The position numbers and the translations under genes are program-made. Positions 26,714 through 34,961 of a DNA stretch of 64,000 nt are shown piece after piece. The notes beneath the pieces are model-generated. The model made no database searches, was not told where the DNA came from, and worked only from the letters and a program-made list of their open reading frames with translations. Position 1 is the first letter of the stretch; every line of letters starts with the position of its first letter. This DNA comes from Serratia proteamaculans (lineage in GTDB: Bacteria > Pseudomonadota > Gammaproteobacteria > Enterobacterales > Enterobacteriaceae), in NCBI RefSeq assembly GCF_013337185.1, contig NZ_SWDE01000003.1, forward strand, positions 124,001 through 188,000, given 5' to 3'.

Positions 26714-26737
26714 GTAGGGGCTCAGCATGCTGAGCCC
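26714..26737 (+). repeat. GTAG-REP palindrome (copy 1) between nrdD and nrdG
   Basis: A GTAG tetranucleotide (26714-26717) is followed at once by the perfect 20-base palindrome GGGCTCAGCATGCTGAGCCC (26718-26737). GTAG plus palindrome is the form of REP elements tied to RAYT (TnpA-REP) transposases. It may also act as a hairpin that tunes nrdG expression relative to nrdD. Confidence 0.65.
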
Positions 26738-26757
26738 TGATGCATAGCGGCCCGGCG

Positions 26758-28896
26758 TTAGCCGATCTGGCCATTCCCCAGGTGTTTTACCCGGCGTTTC
26801 ACTTCTTCCTGCTTGCCGGCGTTGAACGGCCTGGCATCCGGGCTGCCGAGGTAACCACACACCCGACGGGTGACGGAGACCTTGGACGGTTCGTGATTGC
26901 CGCATTTCGGGCAGGTAAAGCCCTTGCTGGTACAGGCAAACTCACCGGTAAAGCCGCACTCGTAGCACTCATCGATTGGCGTATTGGTACCGTAATAAGG
27001 TACGCGGCTGTAGCTGTAATCCCACACGTCTTCCAGCGCTTTCAGGTTGTGCTGCAGGTTCGGGTATTCGCCGTAACAGATGAAACCGCCGTTGGCCAAT
27101 GGGGGATAAGGCGCTTCAAAATCCAGCTTATCGTAAGGATTAACCTTTTTCTCCACGTCGAGGTGGAAGCTGTTGGTGTAATAGCCTTTGTCGGTGACGC
27201 CCGGCACCACGCCGAAATCGGCGGTATCCAACCGGCAGAAGCGGTCGCACAGGTTCTCGCTCGGCGTGCTGTACAGGCTGAAGCCATAACCGGTTTCTTC
27301 TTTCCAACTGTCGGTGGCGGCCCGCAGGCGGGCAACAATGGCAACCGCCTTGGCGCGCAGCGCTTCGTCGTCGTAGACGTGCCGTTGGTCACCGAACAGC
27401 GCGTTAATGGTTTCATGCAGGCCGATATAGCCCAGTGAGATCGACGCCCGGCCATTCTTGAAAATGTCGGCGATATTGTCGTCCGCCTTCAGGCGTACAC
27501 CGCAGGCGCCTTCCATATACAGGATTGGCGCGACCCTGGCCTTGATGCCTTCCAGTCGGGCGATGCGCGTCATCAGCGCCTTTTTCGCCAACAGTAAACG
27601 TTGATCCAGCAACTGCCAGAAGCGGCTTTCATCGCCGACCGCTTCCAGCGCAATGCGCGGCAGGTTCAGGCTGATCACGCCGATATTGTTGCGGCCGTCG
27701 TGCACCAGTTCGCCATCTTCTTCATAGGTACCGAGGAAGCTGCGGCAGCCCATCGGGGTTTTGAACGAGCCGGTGACTTTCACCACCTGATCGTAATTGA
27801 GGATGTCCGGGTACATGCGCTTGCTGGCGCACTCCAGTGCCAGCTGCTTGATGTCGTAGTTCGGATCGCCGTATTGGTGATTAAGGCCGTCGCGGATGGC
27901 GAACACCAGTTTGGGGAACACCGCCGTCTTGCGGTTCTTGCCCAGCCCGGCGATGCGATTTTGCAGGATTGAACGCTGGATCATCCGTGATTCCCAGCAG
28001 GTGCCCAGGCCAAAACCGAAGGTCACGAACGGCGTCTGACCGTTGGCGGTGTGCAGGGTGTTGACCTCATATTCCAGCGACTGGAAGGCGTCGTAACACT
28101 CTTTCTCGGTGCGTGCCATGGCGTAGCCTTGCGCGTCCGGGATCTGCCACTGTTCGGCGACCTGACGATGCTTGTTGAAGCTTTCGCTGACAAACGGGGC
28201 CAGGATCTCGTCGATGCGGTTAATGGTGGTGCCGCCATAAATATGGCTGGCAACCTGCGCGATGATCTGGGCGGTGACCGCAGTGGCGGTAGAGATCGAC
28301 TTCGGGGGTTCGATCTCGGCGTTGCCCATCTTGAAGCCGTTGGTCAGCATGCCTTTCAGGTCGATCAACATGCAGTTGAACATCGGGAAGAAGGGCGAGT
28401 AATCGAGATCGTGGTAGTGGATCTCGCCGCGCTCGTGGGCCAGCACCACGTCACGCGGCAGGATGTGTTGCTTGGCATAGTGCTTGGCGACGATCCCGGC
28501 CAGCAGATCGCGCTGGGTGGGGATCACTTTGCTGTCCTTATTGGCATTTTCGTTCAGCAGCGCCATGTTGCTTTGCTCCACCAGGCCGCGGATCTCCTGG
28601 TTCAGCCGACCGCGCAGTTCACGCGCTACGTCGCGATCGTGACGATATTCAATATAGGCACGGGCCAGCTGCTTGTATTCACCGGCCATCAGCTGATTTT
28701 CTACCGCCTGCTGAATTTCATGGATATCAACGCGCTGCTGCTGTGACATCCGTTGAGCGACTACGCGGGCGACGGTAGCGCAGTAGTCGGCATTGACAAT
28801 ACCGACGGCCAGCGCGGCGCGCTCGATAGCTTGCCCAATACGTGCCTCGTCAAAAGGTACCTGACAACCGTCCCGTTTAATCACTACTGGTTTCAC
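26758..28896 (-). CDS. nrdD: Anaerobic ribonucleoside-triphosphate reductase NrdD
   Basis: NrdD reduces NTPs to dNTPs without O2 using a glycyl radical. From the GTG at 28896 (AAGGAGT ribosome site) it has 712 residues, exactly the E. coli length. It has an ATP cone at the N-terminus (about 1-95), the ten-stranded barrel with FGLGTCWESR, a C-terminal zinc finger CYECGFTGEFACTSKGFTCP, and the glycyl radical G681 in RRVCGYLGS. The frame is open further upstream, but that part holds the DnaA and NrdR sites. The gene is followed by nrdG. Confidence 0.97.
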   Translation of the reverse strand: MKPVVIKRDGCQVPFDEARIGQAIERAALAVGIVNADYCATVARVVAQRMSQQQRVDIHEIQQAVENQLMAGEYKQLARAYIEYRHDRDVARELRGRLNQEIRGLVEQSNMALLNENANKDSKVIPTQRDLLAGIVAKHYAKQHILPRDVVLAHERGEIHYHDLDYSPFFPMFNCMLIDLKGMLTNGFKMGNAEIEPPKSISTATAVTAQIIAQVASHIYGGTTINRIDEILAPFVSESFNKHRQVAEQWQIPDAQGYAMARTEKECYDAFQSLEYEVNTLHTANGQTPFVTFGFGLGTCWESRMIQRSILQNRIAGLGKNRKTAVFPKLVFAIRDGLNHQYGDPNYDIKQLALECASKRMYPDILNYDQVVKVTGSFKTPMGCRSFLGTYEEDGELVHDGRNNIGVISLNLPRIALEAVGDESRFWQLLDQRLLLAKKALMTRIARLEGIKARVAPILYMEGACGVRLKADDNIADIFKNGRASISLGYIGLHETINALFGDQRHVYDDEALRAKAVAIVARLRAATDSWKEETGYGFSLYSTPSENLCDRFCRLDTADFGVVPGVTDKGYYTNSFHLDVEKKVNPYDKLDFEAPYPPLANGGFICYGEYPNLQHNLKALEDVWDYSYSRVPYYGTNTPIDECYECGFTGEFACTSKGFTCPKCGNHEPSKVSVTRRVCGYLGSPDARPFNAGKQEEVKRRVKHLGNGQIG

Positions 28897-28973
28897 GTTG
28901 TTACTCCTTGTTCCCCGAGGGAGCGCTGATGCCCTGCAGGCTAAAAGCCGTTGGGTATCGGTATGATTTTGGC

Positions 28974-29038
28974 TTATCCACAGGGCAATGCCGCAGCGCA
29001 CAAGGGCTGAGGCGACGTGTGGATGATTTTGTGGATAA
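28974..29038. promoter_or_regulatory. Cluster of three DnaA boxes upstream of nrdD
   Basis: Perfect DnaA boxes are TTATCCACA (28974-28982) and its reverse TGTGGATAA (29030-29038). A third, TGTGGATGA (29018-29026), has one mismatch and is spaced 12 bases from the last. They lie 78-142 bases upstream of the nrdD GTG. DnaA is known to regulate nrdAB in E. coli, so DnaA control of nrdDG is a reasonable inference. Confidence 0.65.
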
Positions 29039-29041
29039 CTA

Positions 29042-29082
29042 CTACATATAGGTGCTGGTGTTTCTTAATGCACTATATATAG
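29042..29082. promoter_or_regulatory. nrdDp: Pair of NrdR boxes upstream of nrdD
   Basis: NrdR recognises a core like CWATATATWG in tandem. CTATATATAG (29073-29082) is an exact match and CTACATATAG (29042-29051) has one mismatch. Their starts are 31 bases apart, three helical turns, as is usual for NrdR box pairs. NrdR represses ribonucleotide reductase operons when dATP is high. Confidence 0.8.
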
Positions 29083-29168
29083 ATATTGGCGAGATTCTTT
29101 TGACGTAGAACAAGGAAATGGAAAGAGCGGGTGTTAGCTGTACAAGCCCGACTTTTTGGCCTGATAAC

Positions 29169-30077
29169 TCAGGCCGGGCGATGACGGAAATGCTCGAGCA
29201 GGAACTCAACCCAGACGCGCACCCGCGGCGGCAGGTCGGCGGAGGCATAGTACAACCAGAGTTGGGTCGGCTGTGGCCAGCAATCCGCCAGCACCGGCTG
29301 CAGGGTGCCTTGAGCAAAATGATGTTCCGCGTACCAGCGCGCCAGGCAGACGATGCCCAGTCCGGTCAGCGCCGCATCCAGCAGCATTTCAGGGCGACTG
29401 GCGACCAGACGCCCCTGCAGCTCCAGCGTTTTGACTTCGCCGTGCTGTTGCAACGGCCATTTTACGCTGCGACCAGTGGCCGGATTGCGGTGCAACAGGC
29501 AGTTGTGTTGCAACAGATCTTGCGGATCCTGCGGCGTGCCGTGCTGCGCCAGATAGTCGGGCGAGGCCGCCAGCACCATCTGCATCGGGTACAAGGATCG
29601 TGCCACCAACCGGCTGTCGGGATCGACCCGGCTGCCGATCCCCACATCAAAACCTTCCCCGACCAGATTGACCACCCGCGCATCCAGCGAAAGATCCAGG
29701 TCGATCTGCGGATAGCGCTCAAGGAACTGGGGGATCAACGGCATCAGTATCTGTCGACCAAAACCGGGGATCATGCTGACGCGGACCGTACCGGAAGGGG
29801 TTTGCTGTGCGCTGCCGGCGGTTTCCAGCGTGGCGGACAGTGCCTGCCACAACGGCGCTACCTGCTGCAATAGCACCTTGCCTTCATCGGTCAGCACCAC
29901 GTTGTGGGTGTTGCGTTGGAACAACCGCAGCGCCAGCTTTTCTTCCAGCACGCGGATATTCTTGCTGATGGCCGCCGGTGTGACGCCCAGCTGGCGTGCG
30001 GCGGCGGAAAAGTTCTGCGCCTGGGCGGCGGCAAGGAATGCTGGCAGCAGGCGGTGGACATCAAAGGGCAGCGACAT
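29169..30077 (-). CDS. LysR-family transcriptional regulator
   Basis: The 302-residue protein has an N-terminal winged HTH (about residues 5-64: FLAAAQAQNFSAAARQLGVTPAAISKNIRVLEEKL) and a periplasmic-binding-like effector domain (about 90-295). Its sequence groups with LysR proteins that control reductases or small redox genes. It is divergent from the flavodoxin-fold reductase starting at 30182, with 104 bases between, so that gene is its most likely target. The ligand is unknown. ATG 30077 is the natural start. Confidence 0.88.
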   Translation of the reverse strand: MSLPFDVHRLLPAFLAAAQAQNFSAAARQLGVTPAAISKNIRVLEEKLALRLFQRNTHNVVLTDEGKVLLQQVAPLWQALSATLETAGSAQQTPSGTVRVSMIPGFGRQILMPLIPQFLERYPQIDLDLSLDARVVNLVGEGFDVGIGSRVDPDSRLVARSLYPMQMVLAASPDYLAQHGTPQDPQDLLQHNCLLHRNPATGRSVKWPLQQHGEVKTLELQGRLVASRPEMLLDAALTGLGIVCLARWYAEHHFAQGTLQPVLADCWPQPTQLWLYYASADLPPRVRVWVEFLLEHFRHRPA

Positions 30078-30181
30078 GGTGGTTGATACTTTCAGTTGAA
30101 ATTAAAGTGACAACCAACAGCCTACACCCGGCGCGCAGGAAATGGAAAAATGCGATATCAAATCTTAAACAAGGATCTCTT

Positions 30182-30706
30182 ATGTCGCGCATTTTAGTGT
30201 TAACCGCCCACCGTTTTCCCGATGAATCACGGATTAACAAAACCTTGATCGAAGCGCTGCGTCCTTTGCCGAACGTGACTGTTCATGAACTGATGCGAGC
30301 CTATCCGGACTATCAAATCGACGTGGCGCGTGAGCAGGAGTTGCTGCAGGGTCATGATGCGGTGGTGATGCTGTTCCCATTCTACTGGTACAGCTCCCCG
30401 GCGATCCTCAGTGAATGGCAGGACGCGGTATTAACCCACGGTTTCGCCTACGGTAGCGAAGGCACTAAACTGCAGGGTAAACCGCTGCAACTGGTGGTCA
30501 CTACCGGCGGTAATCAGCAGGCTTATACGCCAGAAGGCTATAACCGCTATCCGGTGGCAGATTTGCTGCGTCCGTTCCATGCGATGGCCAACCTGACCGG
30601 CATGGATTACCTGCCGCCGTATCTGGTTCAGGGGGTGTTTGATATTAGTGAGGAGCGTCTGGCGCAAGAGGCTGCCGGCGTGGTGGCACTGTTGAAAAAA
30701 CTGTAG
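30182..30706 (+). CDS. Flavodoxin-fold NAD(P)H oxidoreductase (KefF/MdaB-like)
   Basis: The 174-residue protein has the flavodoxin-like quinone reductase fold. MSRILVLTAHRFPDESRINKTLIEAL forms the first beta-alpha unit, MLFPFYWYSSPAILSEWQDAVL contains the FMN-binding and dimer loop, and LVVTTGGNQQAY binds the flavin phosphate or isoalloxazine. Relatives such as KefF and MdaB reduce quinones or modulate K+ efflux. The ATG at 30182 follows AAGGATCTCTT. It is likely controlled by the divergent LysR protein. Confidence 0.85.
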   Translation: MSRILVLTAHRFPDESRINKTLIEALRPLPNVTVHELMRAYPDYQIDVAREQELLQGHDAVVMLFPFYWYSSPAILSEWQDAVLTHGFAYGSEGTKLQGKPLQLVVTTGGNQQAYTPEGYNRYPVADLLRPFHAMANLTGMDYLPPYLVQGVFDISEERLAQEAAGVVALLKKL

Positions 30707-30728
30707 GGCGCGGCAACAAGCCACGCCC
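30703..30728 (+). repeat. GTAG-REP-like palindrome (copy 4) at the reductase/treC junction
   Basis: GTAG (30703-30706, overlapping the reductase stop codon) leads into GGGCGcGGC and GCCaCGCCC arms (30706-30714 and 30720-30728) around AACAA. It lies between two convergent genes and could also help terminate both transcripts. Confidence 0.5.
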
Positions 30729-30736
30729 CGACAGCA

Positions 30737-32401
30737 TCAGTCTTCCAGCAACCACCACACCGCTTCGAACGGTCGCAGGGTAGTGGCCTGCGGCTGGGCA
30801 GGGGCGTCGGCGTAGTTGCTCATCAGCGGACGCCACAAAGCTGACGGCTCCACACCTTCGGCCTGCCAGGCCAGCGGCTCGCGGCTGAGGTTGGCCACCA
30901 CCAGCAGGCGTTGGCCGTTCCAGCTACGTTGGTAGCACCACAGCGCCGGGTGAGCAGGGGCTAGGTCACGGTAGTCACCGTGAGTCAGCAGCGGATACTG
31001 CTTGCGCAGGGTGATTAACTGGCGATAGGCGTAAAACACCGAATCCAGATCGGCCAGCGCCGCTTCGGCGTTGATCTGCGGGTAGTTTTCCGCACAACTA
31101 ATCCACGGTGTGCCCTGAGTGAAACCGGCGTTCGGCGCGCTACTCCACTGCATTGGCGTGCGGCCGTTATCGCGTGATTTGCTGGCCAGAATAGCCAGCA
31201 GCTCGGCGTCACTTTTTCCCTGCGCGCTGAGTTCGGCGTACATGTTCAGACTTTCCACATCGCGATACTGCTCTATGGCGTTAAAGCCCGGATTGGTCAT
31301 GCCGATCTCTTCGCCCTGATAGATATAAGGCGTGCCCTGCATGCCATGCAGCACCATCGCCAGCATCTTGGCGGCCGGCACCCGCAGTTCACCCTCATCG
31401 CCGAAGCGTGAAACGATGCGCGGCTGATCGTGATTACACCAAAACAGCGCGTTCCACGCCTGATTGTGCATGCCTTGCTGCCAGTGGCTGAAAATCTGTT
31501 TGAGTTCGACGTAATCCGGCGCTGCCAGCGTCCATTTTTCGCCGCCGGCATAGTCCACCTTCAGGTGGTGGAAGTTGAAGGTCATCGACAGCTCTTCACC
31601 GCTCTGCGCCGCGTACTGCCGGCAATGTTCCAGGGTGGTGGAGGACATTTCCCCTACGGTCATCAGGCCGCGCGGCTGGAACACGTCGCGGCTCATTTCC
31701 TGCAAAAACTCATGAATACGTGGCCCATCGGTGTAGAAACGGCGACCGTCGCCCTGGCTATCTGACGGGAAATCCTGTTGCTTGGAGACCAGGTTGATCA
31801 CGTCGAGGCGCAGACCGTCGACCCCTTTGTCGGCCCAGAACTGACAAACCTTCTTCAACTCTTCGCGTACCGGTGGGTGCTCCCAGTTGAGATCCGCCTG
31901 CTCGGTGGCGAACAGGTGCAGATAATATTGGCCGCTGTCGGCGTGCCACTGCCAGGCGTTGCCGCCAAACTTGGAGCGCCAGTTGTTCGGCAGGGCATCG
32001 CCTTTGCCGTCGCGCCAGACATAAAACTGGCGGTACGGGCTGTCAGGATCCTGCGAGGCTTTGAACCACGGGTGCTCGGTCGAAGTGTGGTTGAACACCA
32101 TATCCATCACGATACGGATGCTGCGCTGGTGGGCGGCGGCAATCAGGCGGTCGAAATCCTCCATGGTGCCGTAGGCGGGGTCGATGGCGCAGTAGTCTGC
32201 CACGTCATACCCGTTGTCCACCTGCGGCGAGACGTACACCGGCGTCAGCCAGATGGCGTCGATGCCCAGTTCCTGCAGGTAGTCCAGCCGCTGCGTCACA
32301 CCGGCCAGATCGCCGTAGCCGTTACCGGTGCTGTCCTGAAAACTCTTCGGATAGATTTGATAGATGACGCCGTTCTGCCACCAGGGGATTGGATTACTCA
32401 T
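30737..32401 (-). CDS. treC: Trehalose-6-phosphate hydrolase TreC
   Basis: TreC (GH13) splits cytoplasmic trehalose 6-phosphate, made by the TreB transporter, into glucose and glucose 6-phosphate. The 554-residue protein has the start WWQNGVIYQIYPKSFQDSTGNG and the catalytic residues D200 (GLRLDVIN), E251 (VGEMSS) and D325 (NHDQPR). The C-terminal beta domain is complete. It is the second gene of treBC, 45 bases after treB with a REP palindrome in between. Confidence 0.96.
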   Translation of the reverse strand: MSNPIPWWQNGVIYQIYPKSFQDSTGNGYGDLAGVTQRLDYLQELGIDAIWLTPVYVSPQVDNGYDVADYCAIDPAYGTMEDFDRLIAAAHQRSIRIVMDMVFNHTSTEHPWFKASQDPDSPYRQFYVWRDGKGDALPNNWRSKFGGNAWQWHADSGQYYLHLFATEQADLNWEHPPVREELKKVCQFWADKGVDGLRLDVINLVSKQQDFPSDSQGDGRRFYTDGPRIHEFLQEMSRDVFQPRGLMTVGEMSSTTLEHCRQYAAQSGEELSMTFNFHHLKVDYAGGEKWTLAAPDYVELKQIFSHWQQGMHNQAWNALFWCNHDQPRIVSRFGDEGELRVPAAKMLAMVLHGMQGTPYIYQGEEIGMTNPGFNAIEQYRDVESLNMYAELSAQGKSDAELLAILASKSRDNGRTPMQWSSAPNAGFTQGTPWISCAENYPQINAEAALADLDSVFYAYRQLITLRKQYPLLTHGDYRDLAPAHPALWCYQRSWNGQRLLVVANLSREPLAWQAEGVEPSALWRPLMSNYADAPAQPQATTLRPFEAVWWLLED

Positions 32402-32416
32402 ATAAATACCTTAACA

Positions 32417-32439
32417 GGCCCGGCGTACCGGGCCCCTAC
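32417..32439 (-). repeat. GTAG-REP palindrome (copy 3) between treB and treC
   Basis: On the minus strand GTAG (32439-32436) is followed by a GGCCCGG/CCGGGCC palindrome (32417-32434) around CGTA. It fills nearly all of the treB-treC gap and would form a strong hairpin in the treBC mRNA. Confidence 0.6.
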
Positions 32440-32446
32440 ATTTCAA

Positions 32447-33862
32447 TCAGACCGGCAGCTCACCGCGGCTGGCCTTGCGTTTGTAAACCATGATGGTCAG
32501 TACCAGCGGGATCACCACCGCCACCAGGATCGCCACCGTATAAATCATCCAGAACTGCGGTTTGATCGACAGAATGCCCGGCAAACCACCGACGCCGATA
32601 CCGTTGGCCATCACGCCGTCCAGGCCGCAGATCAGCCCGGCGAAGGCGGAGCCGATCATCGCGCACAGCATCGGGAAACGGTACTTCAGGTTGATCCCGT
32701 ACATCGCCGGTTCGGTCACGCCGAGGTAGGCGGAGATGGCCGCCGGCACCGAGATTTCACGCTCGTTGGCCTTGCGGCTGACAATGATAATGCCCAGCAC
32801 CGCCGAGGCCTGCGCAATGTTGGACAGCGCAATCAGTGGCCAGACCGGGGTGCCGCCCATGCTCTGGATCATCTGCATATCGATGGCCAGCGTGGTCTGG
32901 TGTACGCCGGTAATCACCAGCGGCGCATACAGGAAGCCAAACAGCGCGGCACCAATAGGGGCGAAGCTGCCGGTCATCACGGCCTTCACCGCCCAGGCTA
33001 CGCCATCGCCAATCATGCGGCCGAACGGCCCGATAAACGCATGCGCCAGGAACACCGCCAGCAGCAGGGAAACCACCGGCACCACCACCAGATACAGGTA
33101 ATCCGGCACGATCTTTTTCAAGCGGGTCTCAATCCAGCCCAGCGCCATACCGGCCAGCATGGAGGGGATCACCTGCGCCTGATAGCCGACTTTCTGAATG
33201 GTGAACCAGCCAAAGTTCCACACTTCCGGGATCTGTTGCCCGAGCTGATAGGAGTTCATCAGTTGCGGGGACACCAGCGTGATGCCCAGCACGATACCCA
33301 GCACCGGCGTGCCGCCCATTTTTTTCACCGTCGACCAGCAAATGGCGACCGGCAGGAACATGAAGATGGCTTCACCGAGCAGCCACAGGAAGTCGTAAAT
33401 GGTTTTCCACGCCGGATGCATCTGCGCCAGCGTTTGGCCGCCGGACATCGGGATGTCGCCGATCACGTTGCGGAAACCGAGGATCAAACCGCCGCTGATT
33501 AAAGCAGGCAGCAGGGGGAAGAAGATTTCGGCGAAGTGCGAGATGGCGCGTTCGCTCCAGGTCATGTTCTGGCGTGCTGCGACCTTGGCCTGCTCTTTGT
33601 CGGCTTCATTGACGCCGGTGGTGGCGATCAGGGCCTGGTAGTAATCCCCGACCTCGGGGCCGATCACTACCTGGAATTGCCCGGCGTTGGTGAAGCAGCC
33701 TTTGACCATCGGCAACTCTTCGATTTCTTTCGGTTTGGCCAGGGCTGGGTCATTGAGAACAAAACGCAGCCTGGTAATGCAGTGGCTGACGGTAGCGATA
33801 TTCTCGCGCCCGCCCACCAACACAATCAGGCGATCGATATCCTGCTGTTTTACTTTGCTCAT
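32447..33862 (-). CDS. treB: Trehalose-specific PTS enzyme IIBC TreB
   Basis: TreB imports and phosphorylates trehalose, using the soluble EIIA-Glc (Crr) since no IIA domain is present. The 471-residue protein has an N-terminal IIB domain with the phosphorylated cysteine C28 in SHCITRLRF and a IIC membrane domain (about 110-460) with about ten helices. The length and sequence agree with E. coli TreB (473 aa). ATG 33862 has an AAAGG site. A TreR-type operator lies 90 bases upstream. In E. coli treR is next to treB; here it is 4.5 kb away. Confidence 0.96.
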   Translation of the reverse strand: MSKVKQQDIDRLIVLVGGRENIATVSHCITRLRFVLNDPALAKPKEIEELPMVKGCFTNAGQFQVVIGPEVGDYYQALIATTGVNEADKEQAKVAARQNMTWSERAISHFAEIFFPLLPALISGGLILGFRNVIGDIPMSGGQTLAQMHPAWKTIYDFLWLLGEAIFMFLPVAICWSTVKKMGGTPVLGIVLGITLVSPQLMNSYQLGQQIPEVWNFGWFTIQKVGYQAQVIPSMLAGMALGWIETRLKKIVPDYLYLVVVPVVSLLLAVFLAHAFIGPFGRMIGDGVAWAVKAVMTGSFAPIGAALFGFLYAPLVITGVHQTTLAIDMQMIQSMGGTPVWPLIALSNIAQASAVLGIIIVSRKANEREISVPAAISAYLGVTEPAMYGINLKYRFPMLCAMIGSAFAGLICGLDGVMANGIGVGGLPGILSIKPQFWMIYTVAILVAVVIPLVLTIMVYKRKASRGELPV

Positions 33863-33951
33863 TATTAGATACCTTTCTTGGTATGGGACTGCCGCAGAGG
33901 TGTTGTTGGAGTAATGATCAAAGCTTAGTCACTCCGCTTTTTTTATGAAAT

Positions 33952-33963
33952 GGGAACGTTCCC
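33952..33963. promoter_or_regulatory. Probable TreR operator
   Basis: GGGAACGTTCCC is a perfect 12-base palindrome, the form bound by TreR and other LacI-family repressors. It lies 90 bases upstream of the treB start and within the region that would carry the treBC promoter. Confidence 0.72.
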
Positions 33964-34056
33964 GGTTTGGGGCGAGGATCACAAAACGATAAAAAAATGA
34001 CCATTTATCCAGCAGGGAATTTTTGCGAGCTGACCGAAACATCCGGAAATATTATC

Positions 34057-34083
34057 TTGAACAAGCGCATAGGCGGCTATACT
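34057..34083 (+). promoter_or_regulatory. Possible promoter of the lipoprotein gene
   Basis: TTGAAC (34057-34062) and TATACT (34078-34083) resemble sigma-70 boxes, but the spacer of 15 bases is short. It lies about 100 bases before the lipoprotein ATG. The rest of 33964-34184 shows no gene. Confidence 0.35.
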
Positions 34084-34184
34084 GTCACCCTTAACAATCA
34101 ATAAGTTGATTTAAATTAGCGCGACTCGTTAGTCCAATACGTTATGTGATCGCCACTACCACGCACTTTTTTCAAGGAAGAATG

Positions 34185-34598
34185 ATGACTTTGACATTGC
34201 CCCGGATCCTTATTGTCTTCACCGCGCTGTTCCTGAGCGCCTGTACCAGCCAAAAAAGCAGCCCGGAACGTCACGCCCGGCATGCGATTTATCAAATGGC
34301 GCGCGAGGATTTTTCTCCAGAAATACGAACCCAAATTCCGGACTCGATAAAAGCCTCTATTCCGTTCTTTGACCAGTTCTATCAAATGGGGAAGGCCGAT
34401 CGGGCCAAGGGATTGACGCGCCAGCAGGCACAGCAGCGGGAAGCCTATTTCCGCAGCCCTGAATTCCTTAGCGACGTGGGGAAGAAAGGGAAATTTATCA
34501 ATCAGGAATATTCAGTGGATAACCCGCAAAAACAACGGCAGATCCTGCTGGATTCCGCCGTGGCTACCTACTGGGATGGCTATGACGGCCGGCCTTGA
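34185..34598 (+). CDS. Small lipoprotein, Exc2-like
   Basis: The 137-residue protein has a clear lipoprotein signal: hydrophobic residues 7-19 and lipobox LSAC with the lipidated cysteine C20. After it comes a soluble, mostly helical domain with repeated Tyr, Phe and Arg. Position +2 after the cysteine is Thr, so an outer-membrane location is likely. It resembles the Exc2 family of enterobacterial lipoproteins in length and layout, but I am not certain of the family. Start: two ATGs (34182, 34185) follow AAGGAAGA; the second has better spacing. It is the only plus-strand gene in the treB-treR islet, and its link to the bacteriocin operon is unproven. Confidence 0.72.
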   Translation: MTLTLPRILIVFTALFLSACTSQKSSPERHARHAIYQMAREDFSPEIRTQIPDSIKASIPFFDQFYQMGKADRAKGLTRQQAQQREAYFRSPEFLSDVGKKGKFINQEYSVDNPQKQRQILLDSAVATYWDGYDGRP

Positions 34599-34627
34599 GG
34601 GGTATAGATAAATACGTTATTAATAAA

Positions 34628-34661
34628 AAATGCCCAATAAACGATAGTTTGTTGGGCATTT
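34628..34661. terminator. Bidirectional terminator between lipoprotein and bacteriocin genes
   Basis: AAATGCCCAATAAAC (34628-34642) pairs with GTTTGTTGGGCATTT (34647-34661) around GATA, with one T-G wobble. A-runs on the left and T-rich bases on the right allow use from either side. It ends both the lipoprotein transcript and the bacteriocin operon. Confidence 0.85.
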
Positions 34662-34694
34662 GTTTAAATAATCCTGTTTAGAAATGGTGGAAGA

Positions 34695-34961
34695 TTAAAG
34701 CAGATTAAATTTATCCAGGGTCGCTTTTACTTCTTTTCTCAACCCAGATTCATCCAGTTCATAATCAGCACGATCTGAATCTGGATTATAAATCTCAGCC
34801 ACCATAAATAGTTCTTCACCACAATTTAAGATATTCTTGTCTTGATCTTTAATGCCGTATAGCTTACGTCTTTCAACACATATTTCCTCAGAGAACTGAA
34901 GCGCATTAACTTTTGATTCTAAAAAACTTCTAGCTAATTCAATTATCGCCATTTTGTTCAT
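34695..34961 (-). CDS. Colicin D immunity protein (ImmD-type)
   Basis: The 88-residue acidic protein is strongly similar to the immunity protein of colicin D in length and motifs: [37 protein letters not shown] and [14 protein letters not shown]. In the known complex this four-helix protein covers the tRNase active site. It overlaps the colicin stop as ATGA on the same strand, so toxin and immunity are co-translated. The gene is visibly more AT-rich than chromosomal neighbours, a sign of transfer. Confidence 0.93.
   Translation of the reverse strand: MNKMAIIELARSFLESKVNALQFSEEICVERRKLYGIKDQDKNILNCGEELFMVAEIYNPDSDRADYELDESGLRKEVKATLDKFNLL

Noticed and set aside
31778-33502. 574-codon open frame on the plus strand across treB and treC
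   Set aside because: It runs antisense to two genes with full-length homology and catalytic residues; its translation is rich in His, Arg and Gln with no domain.
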